A stretch of 64,000 nt of DNA from Cheilinus undulatus (GCF_018320785.1 NC_054870.1:1861199-1925198); one strand, 5' to 3'; shown: positions 1 to 13,100, counted from the first letter of the stretch. Program-made: numbers and translations. The notes: generated by a model from the sequence alone, not told the origin.

Positions 1-670
1 ATGACTGCCAGGTTCGTTTGTTTCTGCTATTACTTCGGTCTATGGATGGGTCAATGACTGTGTTGAAATCTCCTCCTATGATGACTGGACAGTTGGAGTT
101 GTTGGAGATGGATGAGAAGAAGCTATGAAAAAATGATGGGCCATCAGAGTTTGGGCCATAGACATTGCCGAGTGTGATGGGGTTATTGTTGATTGATATA
201 TTTATTATTATGAAACGTCCTTCTGGGTCTGTAACTGTAAAATTATAGACAAATGAAACTTTATTGTTAATCAGAATAGAAACCCCTCTCTGTTTGCTGT
301 TATAGTTTAAGGAGAAATCATGGCTGAATTGTGATGATTTTAATTTATCTTGGTCTGAGTCAGTAAGATGAGTTTCTTGTAATAAACAGACATCTGCTTT
401 TAATTTGGCCAAGTGGTTAATTATTTTTATTCTTTTTGCCTGAGAACCAATTCCCCTTATATGTTCCCAGTTAGGAATTTTAGTGATGTCATTTTCAAGG
501 AAGAGGATGAGTTTAAATTTGTGACTATGTATTGTCTATGTGTATGTATGAGTGTATTTGAGAGAATAAATAACTGTATAGTGCCTGTGTGTATGTGGTT
601 AGGGTGTGTGTGTCTGTGGGTGTGTGGGTGTGTGTGAGGGTGTGTGTGTCTTTGTGAGGCTCTTTCATGT
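1..670 (-). mobile_element. L1-type LINE fragment, start of ORF2 (endonuclease domain)
   Basis: On the minus strand one frame is open from about 465 to the left window edge and reads as the apurinic-type endonuclease that opens L1 ORF2. I can read ADVCLLQETHL, then NVYGPN, then IIGGDFNTVID, which are the conserved metal and catalytic blocks of the family. A plausible ORF2 start methionine lies at 492. A two-base insertion near 465 separates it from the rest of the frame, so this copy is not intact at its beginning. The GT-rich stretch at about 540-655 probably belongs to the region before ORF2. The reverse transcriptase would lie left of the window. Family assignment is from motifs; subfamily is unknown. 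Confidence 0.85.
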
Positions 671-979
671 CCAGCTTCACCCACACTCTGTGTTTATTCA
701 ATCATAAAAACAAGTTACAGCAGTAAAAGTTTTTTTCAATGAAAAACAGGGGGTTATGGAACCATACTTGCCTTTAAAGGGTGAAAATTTCCAAAATATC
801 GTCATTATTTTATATGTATATTTCAGGCTGAAGTACTTTAACAAGATTGACCCATTTAAAGTGGAAAAAATATTAATGGACCATATTTTTACAGCAGTTT
901 TGGGGAGGTAGCTGATTTCTGCCCAAAGGAACAAATTAAGCTGGATTTTAAAGGATCCTCCGAGGGTTAAGTAAATAAA

Positions 980-1230
980 ATGATAAGTTAAGAGTAGTCT
1001 GTTTTAACATGTTTTTAAAAATGTATGACTCTCACTCAGCTCCGACATCTATCCGTTAAAAACTAAAACTAATGAAAACTAAACTAAAACGACGCATTTT
1101 TGCAAAATAAAAACTAAACTAAACTAACAAACCAGCAGTCAAAATTAATAAAAACTAAACTGAAATTGAACACAGAAAGTGAAAGCGAAATAAAAATAAA
1201 AACTACTGAAAAATCCAAAACTATTATAAC
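980..1230. repeat. AAAACTAAACT-rich repeat fragment
   Basis: This stretch is built from repeats such as aaaactaaactaaaac. Its complement, agttttagtttagttt, is the internal signature of the hAT-like elements at 2764-3665 and 19952-20467. It is probably a decayed fragment of that family lying antisense. No target duplication could be found. The rest of 670-1430 holds no gene that I can see. Confidence 0.45.
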
Positions 1231-1434
1231 CTTACTTCATGGTGACTACTTGATTCTGTAGCATGTTGTTTAACTGAAGGATTAGCCTAGAAATAGAGCA
1301 TTACACATTATGAAATGCCACCTCAAAACTTACTGTATAAGATGATATTATTTATTTATCTATCTTCATCACTTTCTCTCTCCTATCAGTTTTATGTGAC
1401 CCTCCTTTGTACCCTCCCAGAAATCCAGGACCCC

Positions 1435-1600
1435 TCTCGCACACACACGGCTAAGGCTTTCTGCTCAGGCTCGTGCACGGGCAGCTAAACAGGACCTCCA
1501 GCTGCTCTCTGTAGCGGCCATAGCAGATTAGTGTGTGAGCAACAGGCAGCTGGAGCTGAACCGAGCTGAACCTCTCCGTGCAGGAAAGCCCTCTGCAAAC
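1435..1600 (+). promoter_or_regulatory. likely pcbd1 5' leader and promoter-proximal region
   Basis: This GC-richer stretch directly precedes the pcbd1 start codon, which is followed at once by a GTGAGT splice donor. There is no clear TATA box. The extent of the leader is inferred; the transcription start cannot be read from sequence alone. Confidence 0.4.
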
Positions 1601-4054
1601 ATGGTGAGTAAACATTCTTTGTCCAGGCTACCACTCATGATTGCCCTCAGACTCTCGCCGTCATCTCCGTTATTTTATTTTACCTCCACAATAATTTACT
1701 ACAGATGTTCAGATAGATACAGTTGAACCGTTTGATTTGGTGGAGGATATAAAAGAGAGAAACTCAACCACACTCTGGTTGTCTTTGTGTGTATTAAGTC
1801 TGTGTGTCATGAATAAAGCTGAGGAGAATGGGCTTTCCTGCTTATTCACTTCATTGATAAAATTAGGGTGTTGCTATGACACCTGATGACGTCACACTGC
1901 ATGTTTACTGTTGTGGTTTGTGTGCATGTTTACGCTCCTGTGATAAAATCATTCAAAGATAATTTTGATGTTTAAATTAAATCAAACCTTTTCTGAAGAA
2001 TGTTGAAAATGTTGGCAGTAAAACTGACTTTTAGAGTTGATCCTAGATTACTGTCATTTCATGTGATCCTGCATCATGTGTGAGGATTAGGACCAGAGCA
2101 GGGACCAAATGGAAACCCGAGACCTCCCATCCCCACCAACCCACCACATACCTTTGAACCCAGTATTCTGTTAAGCAGGAATGCAGCCTTTCATTGTATC
2201 CAGATGGGACCCGGCACAACCAATCACAGTTTGTGTTTTTGAAACTGCCCCTCTCAGATCTGCTCCACTGTTACCCCTGTTCTTTCTCTGTAGGCTGGGA
2301 AAATTCAGAGTCTGACAGAGGAGGAGAGGAGCCACCTTTTACCCCTGCTACGCAGCACTCAGTGGGTTGAGGTTGTGGGACGGGACGCCATTTACAAAGA
2401 ATTTATCTTTAAAGATTTTAACCAGGTACCAAACACATGCATTCTAATTTAGCAGCTTAAAATGTTAAATAAATGCTAACTGGTGATTAAAAGATATATA
2501 TATTTTGCTTTCAGGCGTTTGGTTTCATGTCCAGAGTGGCTCTACAAGCAGAGAAGATGGATCATCATCCGGAGTGGTTTAATGTTTATAATAAGGTATA
2601 AAATAGAGCTGGTCAGGGTTTTGGGGTTCATCATGTTTTTTTCTAGGCGCAGCAGGGAGGTTATCTGTTCAAGGGTTTGAAAAACTTTACTCTTCTCGTT
2701 CAGCATCAGCCACAAGACAGGCAGAGTAAGTAGAGAGTAAGTAAGTGAGTATGGTCAGCACATCAGTGTTAATTTTGGCAGCTATTTTAAATTTTACTCT
2801 TAGTTTTGATCTTTAAATGAAATGCATTTTAGTTTTAGTCACATTTTAGTCATTTCTATCCTTTTTAGTTTTAGTCTAGTTTTAGTCGATGAAAACTCAA
2901 AACATTTTAGTGTAGTTTTAATCCTTAAAAAGTCCTCACATTTTAGTTTTATCTTTTAGTCCAACATTTATTCGATAAACATCTAAGCTAACATCAGTTC
3001 GATTTCGATTCTTTAGGATGCGATTCAATTCGATATCTATTCAATATATTGATTTAAATGCTTTGATGTTAATTCAGTTAGAAGTCGAAATACAAAATGA
3101 CCTGTTGAAAATTTTTAATAATTATTTTCATGCCCATGTGAACAAATGTAGTTGGTCACCTCACATTTTTTAGCAATAAAACATCTGAAAATAAAAATTT
3201 GCACGATAATAACTTATTGTGCATAAGGAGTACAAAACTAAAAAACATGCCAGTTCTGTACAAACACTGAAAAATTAAAGTGTATGTAAACTTCAATAAT
3301 ATTTCTTTCCTCTTGGAAATTGTGATAAACCTCACATAACATGGTTATGGTTGGTTGTTGTTTGGCTGAGTGCGGCCTCCGTCCATACAACGCAAATCAC
3401 ACACAAAGTGACCCCCACTGGCCAGGAGGTAAATCGATTCAGAGGATTTGCTGAATGGATATTGAATTGAGGGGGGAAATATTGCGATGCATCGATTAAT
3501 CGATATTTTTACCCACCCCTAGCTGAGAGGCAGAATAACTACAGATGTGTCATTTTTCGACAGATTTACCCACAGTGGAGAACTATCACGGATTTTGAAT
3601 GTCCGACGAAAACTGAAATACATTTAAGTCTAGTTTAAGACTTAAACTTAGTTTTAGTGAGTCCCTGCAGGTTTAAAATATAGAGTTATTCTTGCAGCAG
3701 GCTTACAGTTAAAACATATTCCCAGCACAGCAGGGTTTCCACCTCAGATGGCCACTGTTTTATAACTAGAAGTCAGATCTGCTGCAGACAGGTATGGCTT
3801 TGTTGAAACACATTTGTGATGTTGAATGTTTATTGGTGGGAAGGCTAGGAAGATTTTCTTAAAGTATGGTGGCAGCTTCTGAAGCAAACATATTTAAATA
3901 AGTTTAAATAAAAAGTTCTCACCATTTTGCCCTCTCTGCTCCGTCTTACTTGGTTGACCAGGTCCAGATTACTCTCAGCACACATGACTGCGGGGGGCTG
4001 TCCCAGCGGGACATCACTCTGGCTACCTTCATTGACCAGGCCTCGCTGATGTGA
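1601..4054 (+). CDS. pcbd1: pterin-4a-carbinolamine dehydratase 1 (DCoH)
   Basis: Coding exons are 1601-1603, 2294-2425, 2515-2595 and 3962-4054, giving 102 aa with GT-AG introns in phase 0. Exon 1 codes only for the start methionine. The enzyme dehydrates 4a-hydroxytetrahydrobiopterin in the recycling of the cofactor of aromatic amino acid hydroxylases; PCBD1 also acts as a dimerisation cofactor of HNF1 in the nucleus. The core [14 protein letters not shown] and the later STHD carry the catalytic histidines (62, 63 and 80 counting Met; 61, 62 and 79 in usual numbering). Length matches the 104-aa human protein. Parts resemble PCBD2, but the MAGK start, lack of an N-terminal extension and the neighbour sgpl1 favour PCBD1. 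Intron 3 is swollen by nested transposons. The gene is convergent with sgpl1. Confidence 0.95.
2764..3665 (+). mobile_element. hAT-like element with a second element inserted in it (pcbd1 intron 3)
   Basis: It begins CAGTGTTAATTTTGGCAG and has an interior of ttttagttttagtc repeats, the same family as 19952-20467. Comparing the two copies shows foreign sequence here from about 2985 to 3525. That insert contains ATCGAT-rich text and ends in tacccacccctag, after which the host family resumes at ctgagaggcag. The expected right terminus ending AACACTG is missing, so the outer copy is 3' truncated. No transposase is present. It lies in the sense orientation of pcbd1. Confidence 0.65.
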
Positions 4055-4344
4055 TCAATGACAAAACTTCAACAGCTGTAGTGCTGGGAGTCTCAGATCT
4101 TCACTTCTTCATTCCCCTTTACAAATCCTCAAGGATGTGACTTGAAAACGTAAAGAAATAAGCCTATTACAGTGTTGTGGCATGACACTAAGTGATAGAC
4201 TCTATGGGCCAAATTTACCCTTAAATGCAGTTTTTAATGTCAGCTTCCTGATTATAATCAGTGTTGTGTTCTGTGCCAAATGTTTTCTAAATCACTGTCT
4301 GTGAATGTTTTTCTTGTTTTTGGCATTGCAGAAAAAAACAGAGA

Positions 4345-4350
4345 AATAAA
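4345..4350 (+). terminator. poly(A) signal AATAAA of pcbd1
   Basis: AATAAA lies 291 bases after the pcbd1 stop, the first canonical signal in the 3' region. The minus-strand signal at 4373 sits just beyond it. Confidence 0.75.
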
Positions 4351-4372
4351 TTTCTTATCAGACTTAAAGCAT

Positions 4373-4378
4373 TTTATT
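4373..4378 (-). terminator. candidate distal poly(A) signal AATAAA of sgpl1
   Basis: On the minus strand AATAAA occurs here, about 2.75 kb after the sgpl1 stop, with another at about 6017-6022. If this one is used, the sgpl1 3' UTR spans 4360-7124 and includes the hAT-like copy at 4828-5395. The choice between the two signals cannot be made from sequence. Confidence 0.4.
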
Positions 4379-4827
4379 AAAACAGAACATGAGAGACAGT
4401 CTGCTGAACGTCTGCTTGCTTGAAGGAATGATGCATCAACAGAAAACTGCTAAATGCAGATGGGCTTACAGGAACAGAACAGATAAAATAGTGAAAAAGT
4501 TCATTAAGAATCCCCACATGATAAAGCCAGGGGCACAAAAGACATTAACATATAATTCAATCATCTACTTTAAAGACAGGTTGTGTTCAGGATAAAATTC
4601 ATTATTATAAGACAGTATTTTAGACATTGTACTTAAAGGTGTGTGTGAAAGATCAGCTGATCCTGTTTTTTCAAATCCCTGAGGATGGTATTATGACACG
4701 AGTTCAAACCTCATAAGGCAGAGAGGTGAACAATCACTATAGCAACAGAACCAGGACAAGACAGGATGTTTGCAGGTGTTTTAAGAACTCAACGCAGTAT
4801 GTCATCATTTTCAGTGAAGCTTTCAGG

Positions 4828-5395
4828 CAGGGGTGTCAAAATCAGTCACAGCAGGGGCCAAAATCTGAATTTAGGTCTAACCTGAGGGCCCAACGCGGTC
4901 AACATTTAACCATGAACTGTCAACCTTATTTTCACAGGTAATAAATTAAGGAGGAGAAAAATTGATGATTTTGAGATAATAAAAAAAAAAGATAAGTTTA
5001 AAGGCTCAAAATCTGAGCTCAAAAGTCAAAATATTAGTTGAAAAGGTCACAACACAACATCAAAGTCAATTTCTTTTCAAAAGGCAAGTATATGAGATAG
5101 AAAGTAAAAATTATGACTTTAAAGATCAAAATATGAGATTAAAAGTCAAAATGCTAAGTTTAAGTCAGAATTTTGAGATGCAAATTAAAAATATTAAATG
5201 AAAACATTATTTTCTCTCCCTCATTCCTTACTTTCTATCTCATTATTTTTGCTCTTTTTTTACATTTGCCATTATGCCTTACAAAGGATATTTTAAGGTG
5301 AAATTTACATTTCTATACTTGAGGAAATCTGCAAATCTCAGATCTGTGGGTCAGTTCTAACTAAAATATGATATGATCTTTCCCATACAGGTGTA
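4828..5395 (+). mobile_element. hAT-like element, GGGGTGTCAAA family, 3' truncated
   Basis: It starts CAGGGGTGTCAAAA, continues with acagcaggggcc, and has an interior of aaagtcaaaatatgag-type degenerate repeats. These match the complete copy at 25630-26687 in order. The right end, rich in GGCCGGAT, is missing. It lies between the convergent pcbd1 and sgpl1 ends. I see no gene in the remaining sequence between 5395 and 7124, which is likely sgpl1 3' UTR or intergenic DNA. Confidence 0.7.
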
Positions 5396-7124
5396 GTAAC
5401 TTTTTCGTCACTTCACCAGTGCTAACCTTTTTAGATGGCATGCAACCCCAGCACGGGGTGCAGTATTAGCAGACCGACCCATGGGTACATGCAGATGTTA
5501 AAAACCAAACATGGGGCTGCTAGTGCGTCTGTTACTAGGCACTAAATGAGGGAACATTTCAGTGCATGCAGGAGCCTAAACGCACTAATGTCAGTACAAG
5601 AAATGCACGTTCTCACACAGCAGGCTAACATATTTAGTAATTAAACTCCCAGTGGTCACAAAAGTGGTTAAAATTCCCAAACAAGGCAGATTGCTGTGAT
5701 GCATCTAATGGCGTATCTGAACCAGAGCAGAGCCTCTCCCTTTGTCTCACTTCAGAAGTTAATATTGCACAAATGTGGAAATCACTTCATGGAGATACGA
5801 GAGCTAGTATTATAAAAATATAAAAAGGATCACAACACAAGGTCCTCCTGGTGTTAGCATGATAGTAAATGTGTGCTAAATGCATATTTCAATACTCTGA
5901 CAGTGCAATGAGTGGGTTTCTCCAAGACTGTCAGTCTGAGAATCAATCCTTCAGTACATTACAGGTTTAGGTAAGTCTAAGAACACTTAACTACAGTCTG
6001 TCCAATGTACTAACATATTTATTAGTGTAGACATGTCAAAGCTGTAGCAATGTTAGAATCAATGAATCAATAAAGGACATTTCCATTGAGTAGAAACTGA
6101 GGTAGATTGAATTAGCAGACAAATTACTCAAGTTTTTGCAATTCGCGAACAAGAGAGAAGATAGATGATTTTTTCTTGACAACATTCAGCAAAACGGTTG
6201 GGAACAGTCTTCAGCTCCGGCTGGTAAGAAATCTACTTTAAATGATTTTCTTTAAAAAGCCAGCGTGTGTGTGGAGTTGTTTTGGATTATTTTTTAAAAA
6301 CTTAGCTGATAAGCTTCAAAGTTGCTTTCAAAATATTCACATCCAGGTTAAACTGAAAGACAATTTAAAGCTCCCAGTATCTAACCCATTAACCCCACCT
6401 ACAAACCTAACTGGGGATGGGTTATGATAGTAGTCTTAAAACAAAGTTAACAATATCATACTAAGTGCTAAAAACACAAACATGTAGGACCATGCTTAAA
6501 GACAAAAAACCATTACATGAAAAATGCAGTTTCAAGTGATTTACAGATTATTGTGTTCATTTCTTGACATTGTCGTGCTTTTACCTTACTGTTTCCCAGG
6601 AAACTATAAAATGACAATCATGACTTGCGGCTGCAACAGTCTTCTCTGTGTGGAGCATGCAGTACATCAGACTCAACACTAGAGGGGAGCACTGCACTTT
6701 AAACAGGCTTTCTTGTGCAATAGGCAGTGTATTTTTGCTTTTTCATCACAAACAGTGAACCAGTGATGAAGGCGAACTGAAATGTTAAGGCAGATAAAGG
6801 AGATTTCCTCTTCAATCACAGGAGATTAGGAAAGACATATGCATGTAATAAAAGCAAACGTTGAAATGAACTTAAAAACAAAAACATTTCAATCCACTGA
6901 TAAAATCAAAAGACTAAACTTGTTAAAAAGAGTCACCTCTTATCTGTGCCCCCTGATGCACAGTTTAAAAGTGATTTCCATCTGCGCTACAGCCAGGCTG
7001 ATGGCTTGTGCTTTAAGGATCTTTCAAATATAATCTGTATGCATGATAAGGCAACTGTCGAGCTCAGAGCCCTGGAAAGAGTTGAGCATGTCCCTGCATT
7101 CAGTAGGAGTGGGCGGGGGCTGCT

Positions 7125-10100
7125 TCAGTGGGCTTTGCCGTTGCCGTTCATGTGGCTGGTGTTTGACTTGGGCATCTCAGTGCTGTAAAGACAGTCCAAG
7201 AAACCTCGGGAGATTTCAGTCACCATTGATCGGTCTGGAATAGACTGGGCCATACCATAGATCGCTCCCTGAAACGGCAGACAAAACACATCTGAGAGCA
7301 GCAGCAAACAAGGACGAACACGGATTAGAAATCTGTCACACTTAAGAGATTATAACCACTGTTTGTTTAGGCAAATGAACCTGAGCTTTTATTGCGCTTT
7401 CTAGTCATCAAACTACTTAAAGCGCTTTTACACTACAGGTCACACCAACCAATTGCACTGTTCACTCCTCATTCACACACTGATAGAGCATTGGCCATCA
7501 GTATCAGCTAATCCCAGTTACATTAATCAGTATTAGCTAATCCCAGTTATATTCATCAGTATCAGTTTATCCCAGTTATATGCATCAGTATCAGTTTATC
7601 CCAGTTACATTAATCAGTATTAGCTAATCCCAGTTATATTCATCAGTATCAGTTTATCCCAGTTATATGCATCAGTATCAGTTTATCCCAGTTACATTAA
7701 TCAGTATTAGCTAATCCCAGTTATATGCATCAGTATCAGTTAATCCCAGTTATATGCATCAGTATCAGTTTATCCCAGTTACATTAATCAGTATTAGCTA
7801 ATCCCAGTTATATTCATCAGTATCAGTTTATCCCAGTTATATGCATCAGTATCAGTTTATCCCAGTTACATTAATCAGTATTAGCTAATCCCAGTTATAT
7901 TCATCAGTATCAGTTTATCCCAGTTATATGCATCAGTATCAGTTTATCCCAGTTACATTAATCAGTATTAGCTAATCCCAGTTATATGCATCAGTATCAG
8001 TTTATCCCAGTTATAATCATCAGTATCAGCTTATCCCAATTATATTCATCAGTATCAGTTTATCCGAGTTACATTAATCAGTATTAGCTAATCCCAGTTA
8101 AATTCATCTGTATCAGCTAATCCCAGTTATATGCATCATTATCAGCTAATCCCAGTTATATGCATCAGTATCAGCTAATCCCAGTTATATGCATCAGTGT
8201 CAGCTTATCCCAATTATATTCATCAGTATCAGCTAATCCCAGTTATATGCATCAGTATCAGTTAATCCCAGTTATATGCATCAGTATCAGCTAATCCCAG
8301 TTATATGCATCAGTATCAGCTAATCCCAGTTATATGCATCAGTATCAGCTAATCCCAGTTATATGCATCAGTATCAGCTAATCCCAGTTATAATCATCAG
8401 TATCAGCTTATCCCAGTTACATTAATCAGTATCAGCTAATCCCAGTTATATGCATCAGTATCAGTTTATCCCAATTATTTTCATCAGTATCAGTTTATCC
8501 CAGTTACATTAATCAGTATTAGCTAATCCCAGTTATATGCATCAGTATCAGTTAATCCCAGTTATATGCATCAGTATCAGCTAATCCCAGTTATATGCAT
8601 CAGTATCAGTTTATCCCAGTTATATGCATCAGTATCAGTTTATCCCAGTTACATTAATCAGTATCAGCTAATCCCAGTTATATGCATCAGTATCAGCTAA
8701 TCCCAGTTATATGCATCAGTATCAACTAATCCCAGTTATATGCATCAGTATCAGTTAATCCCAGTTATATGCATCAGTATCAGCTAATCCCAGTTATATG
8801 CATCAGTATCAGCTAATCCCAGTTATATGCATCAGTATCAGCTAATCCCAGTTATATGCATCAGTATCAGCTAATCCCAGTTATAATCATCAGTATCAGC
8901 TTATCCCAGTTACATTAATCAGTATCAGCTTATCCCAGTTATATGCATCAGTATCAGTTTATCCCAATTATTTTCATCAGTATCAGTTTATCCCAGTTAA
9001 ATTAATCAGTATCAGCTAATCCCAGTTATATGCATCAGTATCAGCTAATCCCAGTTATATGCATCAGTATCAGCTAATCCCAGTTATATGCATCAGTATC
9101 AGTTTATCCCAGTTACATTAATCAGTATCAGCTAATCCCAGTTATATGCATCAGTATCAGCTAATCCCAGTTATATGCATCAGTATCAGATAATCCCAGT
9201 TATATGCATCAATATCAGCTAACCCCAGTTATATGCATCAGTATCAGCTAATCCCAGTTATATGCATCAGTATCAGCTTATCCCAGTTACATTAATCAGT
9301 ATCAACTAATCCCAGTTACATGCATCAGTATCAGCTAATCCCAGTTATAATCATCAGTATCAGCTTATCCCAGTTACATTAATCAGTATCAGCTAATCCC
9401 AGTTATATGCATCAGTATCAGCTAATCCCAGTTATATGCATCAGTATCAGTTTTTCCCAGTTATATGCATCAGTATCAACTAATCCCAGTTATAATCATC
9501 AGTATCAGCTTATCCCAATTATATTCATCAGTATCAGCTAATCCCAGTTATATGCATCAGTATCAGTTTATACCCAATTATATTCATCAGTATCAGCTAA
9601 TCCCAGTTATATGCATCAGTATCAGTTTATTCCAGTTACATTAATCAGTATTAGCTAATCCCAGTTATAATCATCAGTATCAGCTTATCCCAATTATATT
9701 CATCAGTATCAGTTTATCCGAGTTACATTAATCAGTATTAGCTAATCCCAGTTAAATTCATCTGTATCAGCTAATCCCAGTTATATGCATCATTATCAGC
9801 TAATCCCAGTTATATGCATCAGTATCAGCTAATCCCAGTTATATGCATCAGTGTCAGCTAATCCCAGTTATATGCATCATTATCAGCTAATCCCAGTTAT
9901 ATGCATCAGTATCAGCTAATCCCAGTTATATGCATCAGTGTCAGCTTATCCCAATTATATTCATCAGTATCAGCTAATCCCAGTTATATGCATCAGTATC
10001 AGTTAATCCCAGTTATATGCATCAGTATCAGCTAATCCCAGTTATATGCATCAGTATCAGCTAATCCCAGTTATATGCATCAGTATCAGTTTATTCCAGT

Positions 10101-13100
10101 TACATTAATCAGTATTAGCTAATCCCAGTTATAATCATCAGTATCAGCTTATCCCAATTATATTCATCAGTATCAGTTTATCCGAGTTACATTAATCAGT
10201 ATTAGCTAATCCCAGTTAAATTCATCTGTGTCAGCTAATCCCAGTTATATGCATCATTATCAGCTAATCCCAGTTATATTAATCAGTATTAACTAATCCC
10301 AGTTATATTCATCAGTATTAGCAAATTTATTTTAAATGAATAGTGGAGGCGGGTAGATGAAGCTGTTAAAATGGGAGTTCAATGACATTTTGTTTAAATT
10401 TTGCTGAGTTATGACCCAGACTAGAATTTTGACATTTACTTCCTGTTCTTTTATAACACACAGTTTCTGTTCCTCTAATGTCTGGAACTAAAATGTTTTG
10501 TTTTAAATAAACTTTTAGATATAAAAGAATAACAGATGGAGAAAACATTTTAGTTCTTTTTTGATAAGGACAAAACCTGATAAAATGTAATTAATTTAAA
10601 TAATAAAATAATAATAATTAAAAATAAGAGACAAAACAAAGTTTGATGGAAACAGCCAAATACCTTGTTGGCTTCATATTTATGTTTAACAGAGATGTAA
10701 TGGTTAATGTTTAAGTAGCGGTCTGGTCTTTGTTTTCATGTTTGCCATCTGCATCACAGATTTATTACTGAAGGGTGTGCTCCTGATGAACCTGACAGGC
10801 AGGATGCAGGCCTGAGCTTGCTGACTGGAATTTTTTCTTTATTCCAAACTAATACATGAATTAACACATTCAGTTTTTTTTAACCCATATCTATGGAGGC
10901 TCACAGAGACTAATGCCCCAGCAGCTCTGTTAAACTACGTACCTATAAAACACACTTTTTGTGCCCAAATAGAAGTGAACATTGTATGTTCTAAACCTGT
11001 CTGCAATTTAGCGAGCTGTCCAAAGATGATATTTAAGTTCTGCCTCAATAGTTAATTCTAAAATACACAGGCTGTAGTGGCATTTCCCAAACTTTCAGTA
11101 AGTTGTAGCCCAATTTGAACCCTCAAATTCTCCATAATCCCTATACCACAATAATTTTACTTTACCAATGAGGAATATCATTCAAAACGCTTTGTTTTGG
11201 CCATCAAAATTACTAAATATATTTATCATAATGATTTAGCAGTGCCTTTAGATACATAACATCAATAATGAAGGATTTGTGAAGTCACAAAGTTCACAAA
11301 TCAGGTTGATCAGGTTTCTGCAAAGTCACCAACATTTTACTTTTTTATGTCTACAAAGGCCCTGATGATCTGGAAATGAGCAGCAATCTGTAATGTTTCA
11401 CAGTGTCACTAAATGATCTAACACCAGTTTTACTGTGACACCAATTCAGACAAAAGACTGACATGACTGTGGCTGAGTCTGCGTGAAAAGTCCAAAAAAT
11501 TACCTCCTAAGTCCTTTCCTATCCACTTTTCCTTAAAAACATCACAAGGTCAAGGAAAGGATGGAGTAAGAGGATAGGAAAGGAGAACAGCTGTGATTAG
11601 GGAATCCATTATATGTGTGAAAACTACAATTTAATGTTGATGGACTACAAAATACACATTACCACTTGGTGCGTTCTCTGTGTTGTTATGAGCAGTGAAT
11701 CAGACGTGAAAACCTCGGTGACCTCTGAGCTCATAAAGATTTTAAGATCCTAAAGTCTCTTCAGGACAAGGAACTGTGACTATGATCATCTAAAACAGCA
11801 AAGACATTTCTCTTAATCTGAACTTTCTGCAAAGTCAATATGACTAGATGAATAATATTCAAGACCTTTTATTTCACAATGATAATAAACCGTTTTATTT
11901 TATTCCCTACTAATCTTTTTTTCTTTTATTTTGTCATCTGTTAATTTTATTAGTCTATTCTGGTTCTTTCTTGAGAAAAGCTCTAGAAACCATGTCTTAC
12001 TTGCATAATTATGACAATAAATATGAATATAATACCCACAATATGGCAACATGCACTTGAACTGGTTGTGATTTACAAACTTTTATCACATTTACTTTAA
12101 AATGTCAAAATTGCAAAACAAATACAGTTTAACATACTGACTGATGGGTTTAATGTTTGGATAAAAATAGAAATGAGAAGAAATGAAATTGTTATCATAA
12201 GTGGAATATTCTAGTTTTCATGTCTATAATACTCCTCTGTTCAACCCTATTTCCTTCTGTTTAGCACATAAATTATAAGTTTGACAGTGAATGTAACTGT
12301 TAAAATCTGGGCTAGTAAAGTTACAATCAGATTGATCACTTGTTTCGATGAGCAATCAACAGGTGCATCACTTTAAATGAAGTTTATACAAATAATTGTG
12401 GATCGTCTTTTCATCTCTCCTCTGGTAAAGGATGGTCCAGTGTTTCCTAGGCTCAAGGAGATAATAAAGGAAGTAATGAAGCTCCTTTCCTTTATATGGA
12501 CATAAAAGGGGCGTTTATCAATGCTAATTAGGAGAAACAAGCATGGGCCTCCACTCTACAAGCACCTGGTTTTCATTAACTGAAGAACACAGGTGTGAAG
12601 AATTCAGCAAGAACATGCCATGAATCCCATGTCAGCTTCTCTTAGAAACTCTCTTAAGAACAAATTTTTAAAAATCTTGGGAAGGTTTTAGAGAATGAGG
12701 CTCCACTTCTTCAAACCATCGTTGGCCTGTTGGCCTTTTGTGTCAGCTGGTGATTTTTAAAGTGTTGCTTTTCTTAGCCTGCAGCCTGTAGTCAAGTTCA
12801 AAGTCACAGTGGACGTGAGTGTTTAATATTCAACAAACCTTGCTTTTGCCGCTCTCTTTGATTAAAGAATGTTTTCTTCTTTATCTGGGCATGGTCAGCC
12901 CCCTTTGCCTACTTGTAGAATTTCCACTAACATGCCAAAAGCCTTACTTTAGCTCCGCTAGCATACAGAGTTATCAACCAGACATGTCAAATGGACGCTG
13001 CTACATTTTTTTGTGATTTGTTTGGTTCAGACAGTTCAAACCTCTTTATGTACAGCTGAAAGGCCTGTTCTATAATTTTGAATCTGAGAGGGAGGGATAT

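Noticed and set aside
1601-4054. PCBD2 instead of PCBD1
   Set aside because: Several residues resemble PCBD2, but the short MAGK start, the lone-methionine first exon and the sgpl1 neighbour fit PCBD1.
4389-4941. Two short plus-strand frames downstream of pcbd1
   Set aside because: They lie in the probable sgpl1 3' UTR and overlap a hAT-like copy; there are no motifs and no start context.
7497-10325. CRISPR-like array
   Set aside because: The 29-bp units are directly adjacent with no unique spacers and lie in a vertebrate intron; it is a minisatellite.
11490-12670. Possible inverted-repeat element in the sgpl1 intron (aaggaaaggat motifs at both ends)
   Set aside because: Reversing one side did not give consistent matching beyond short purine runs.
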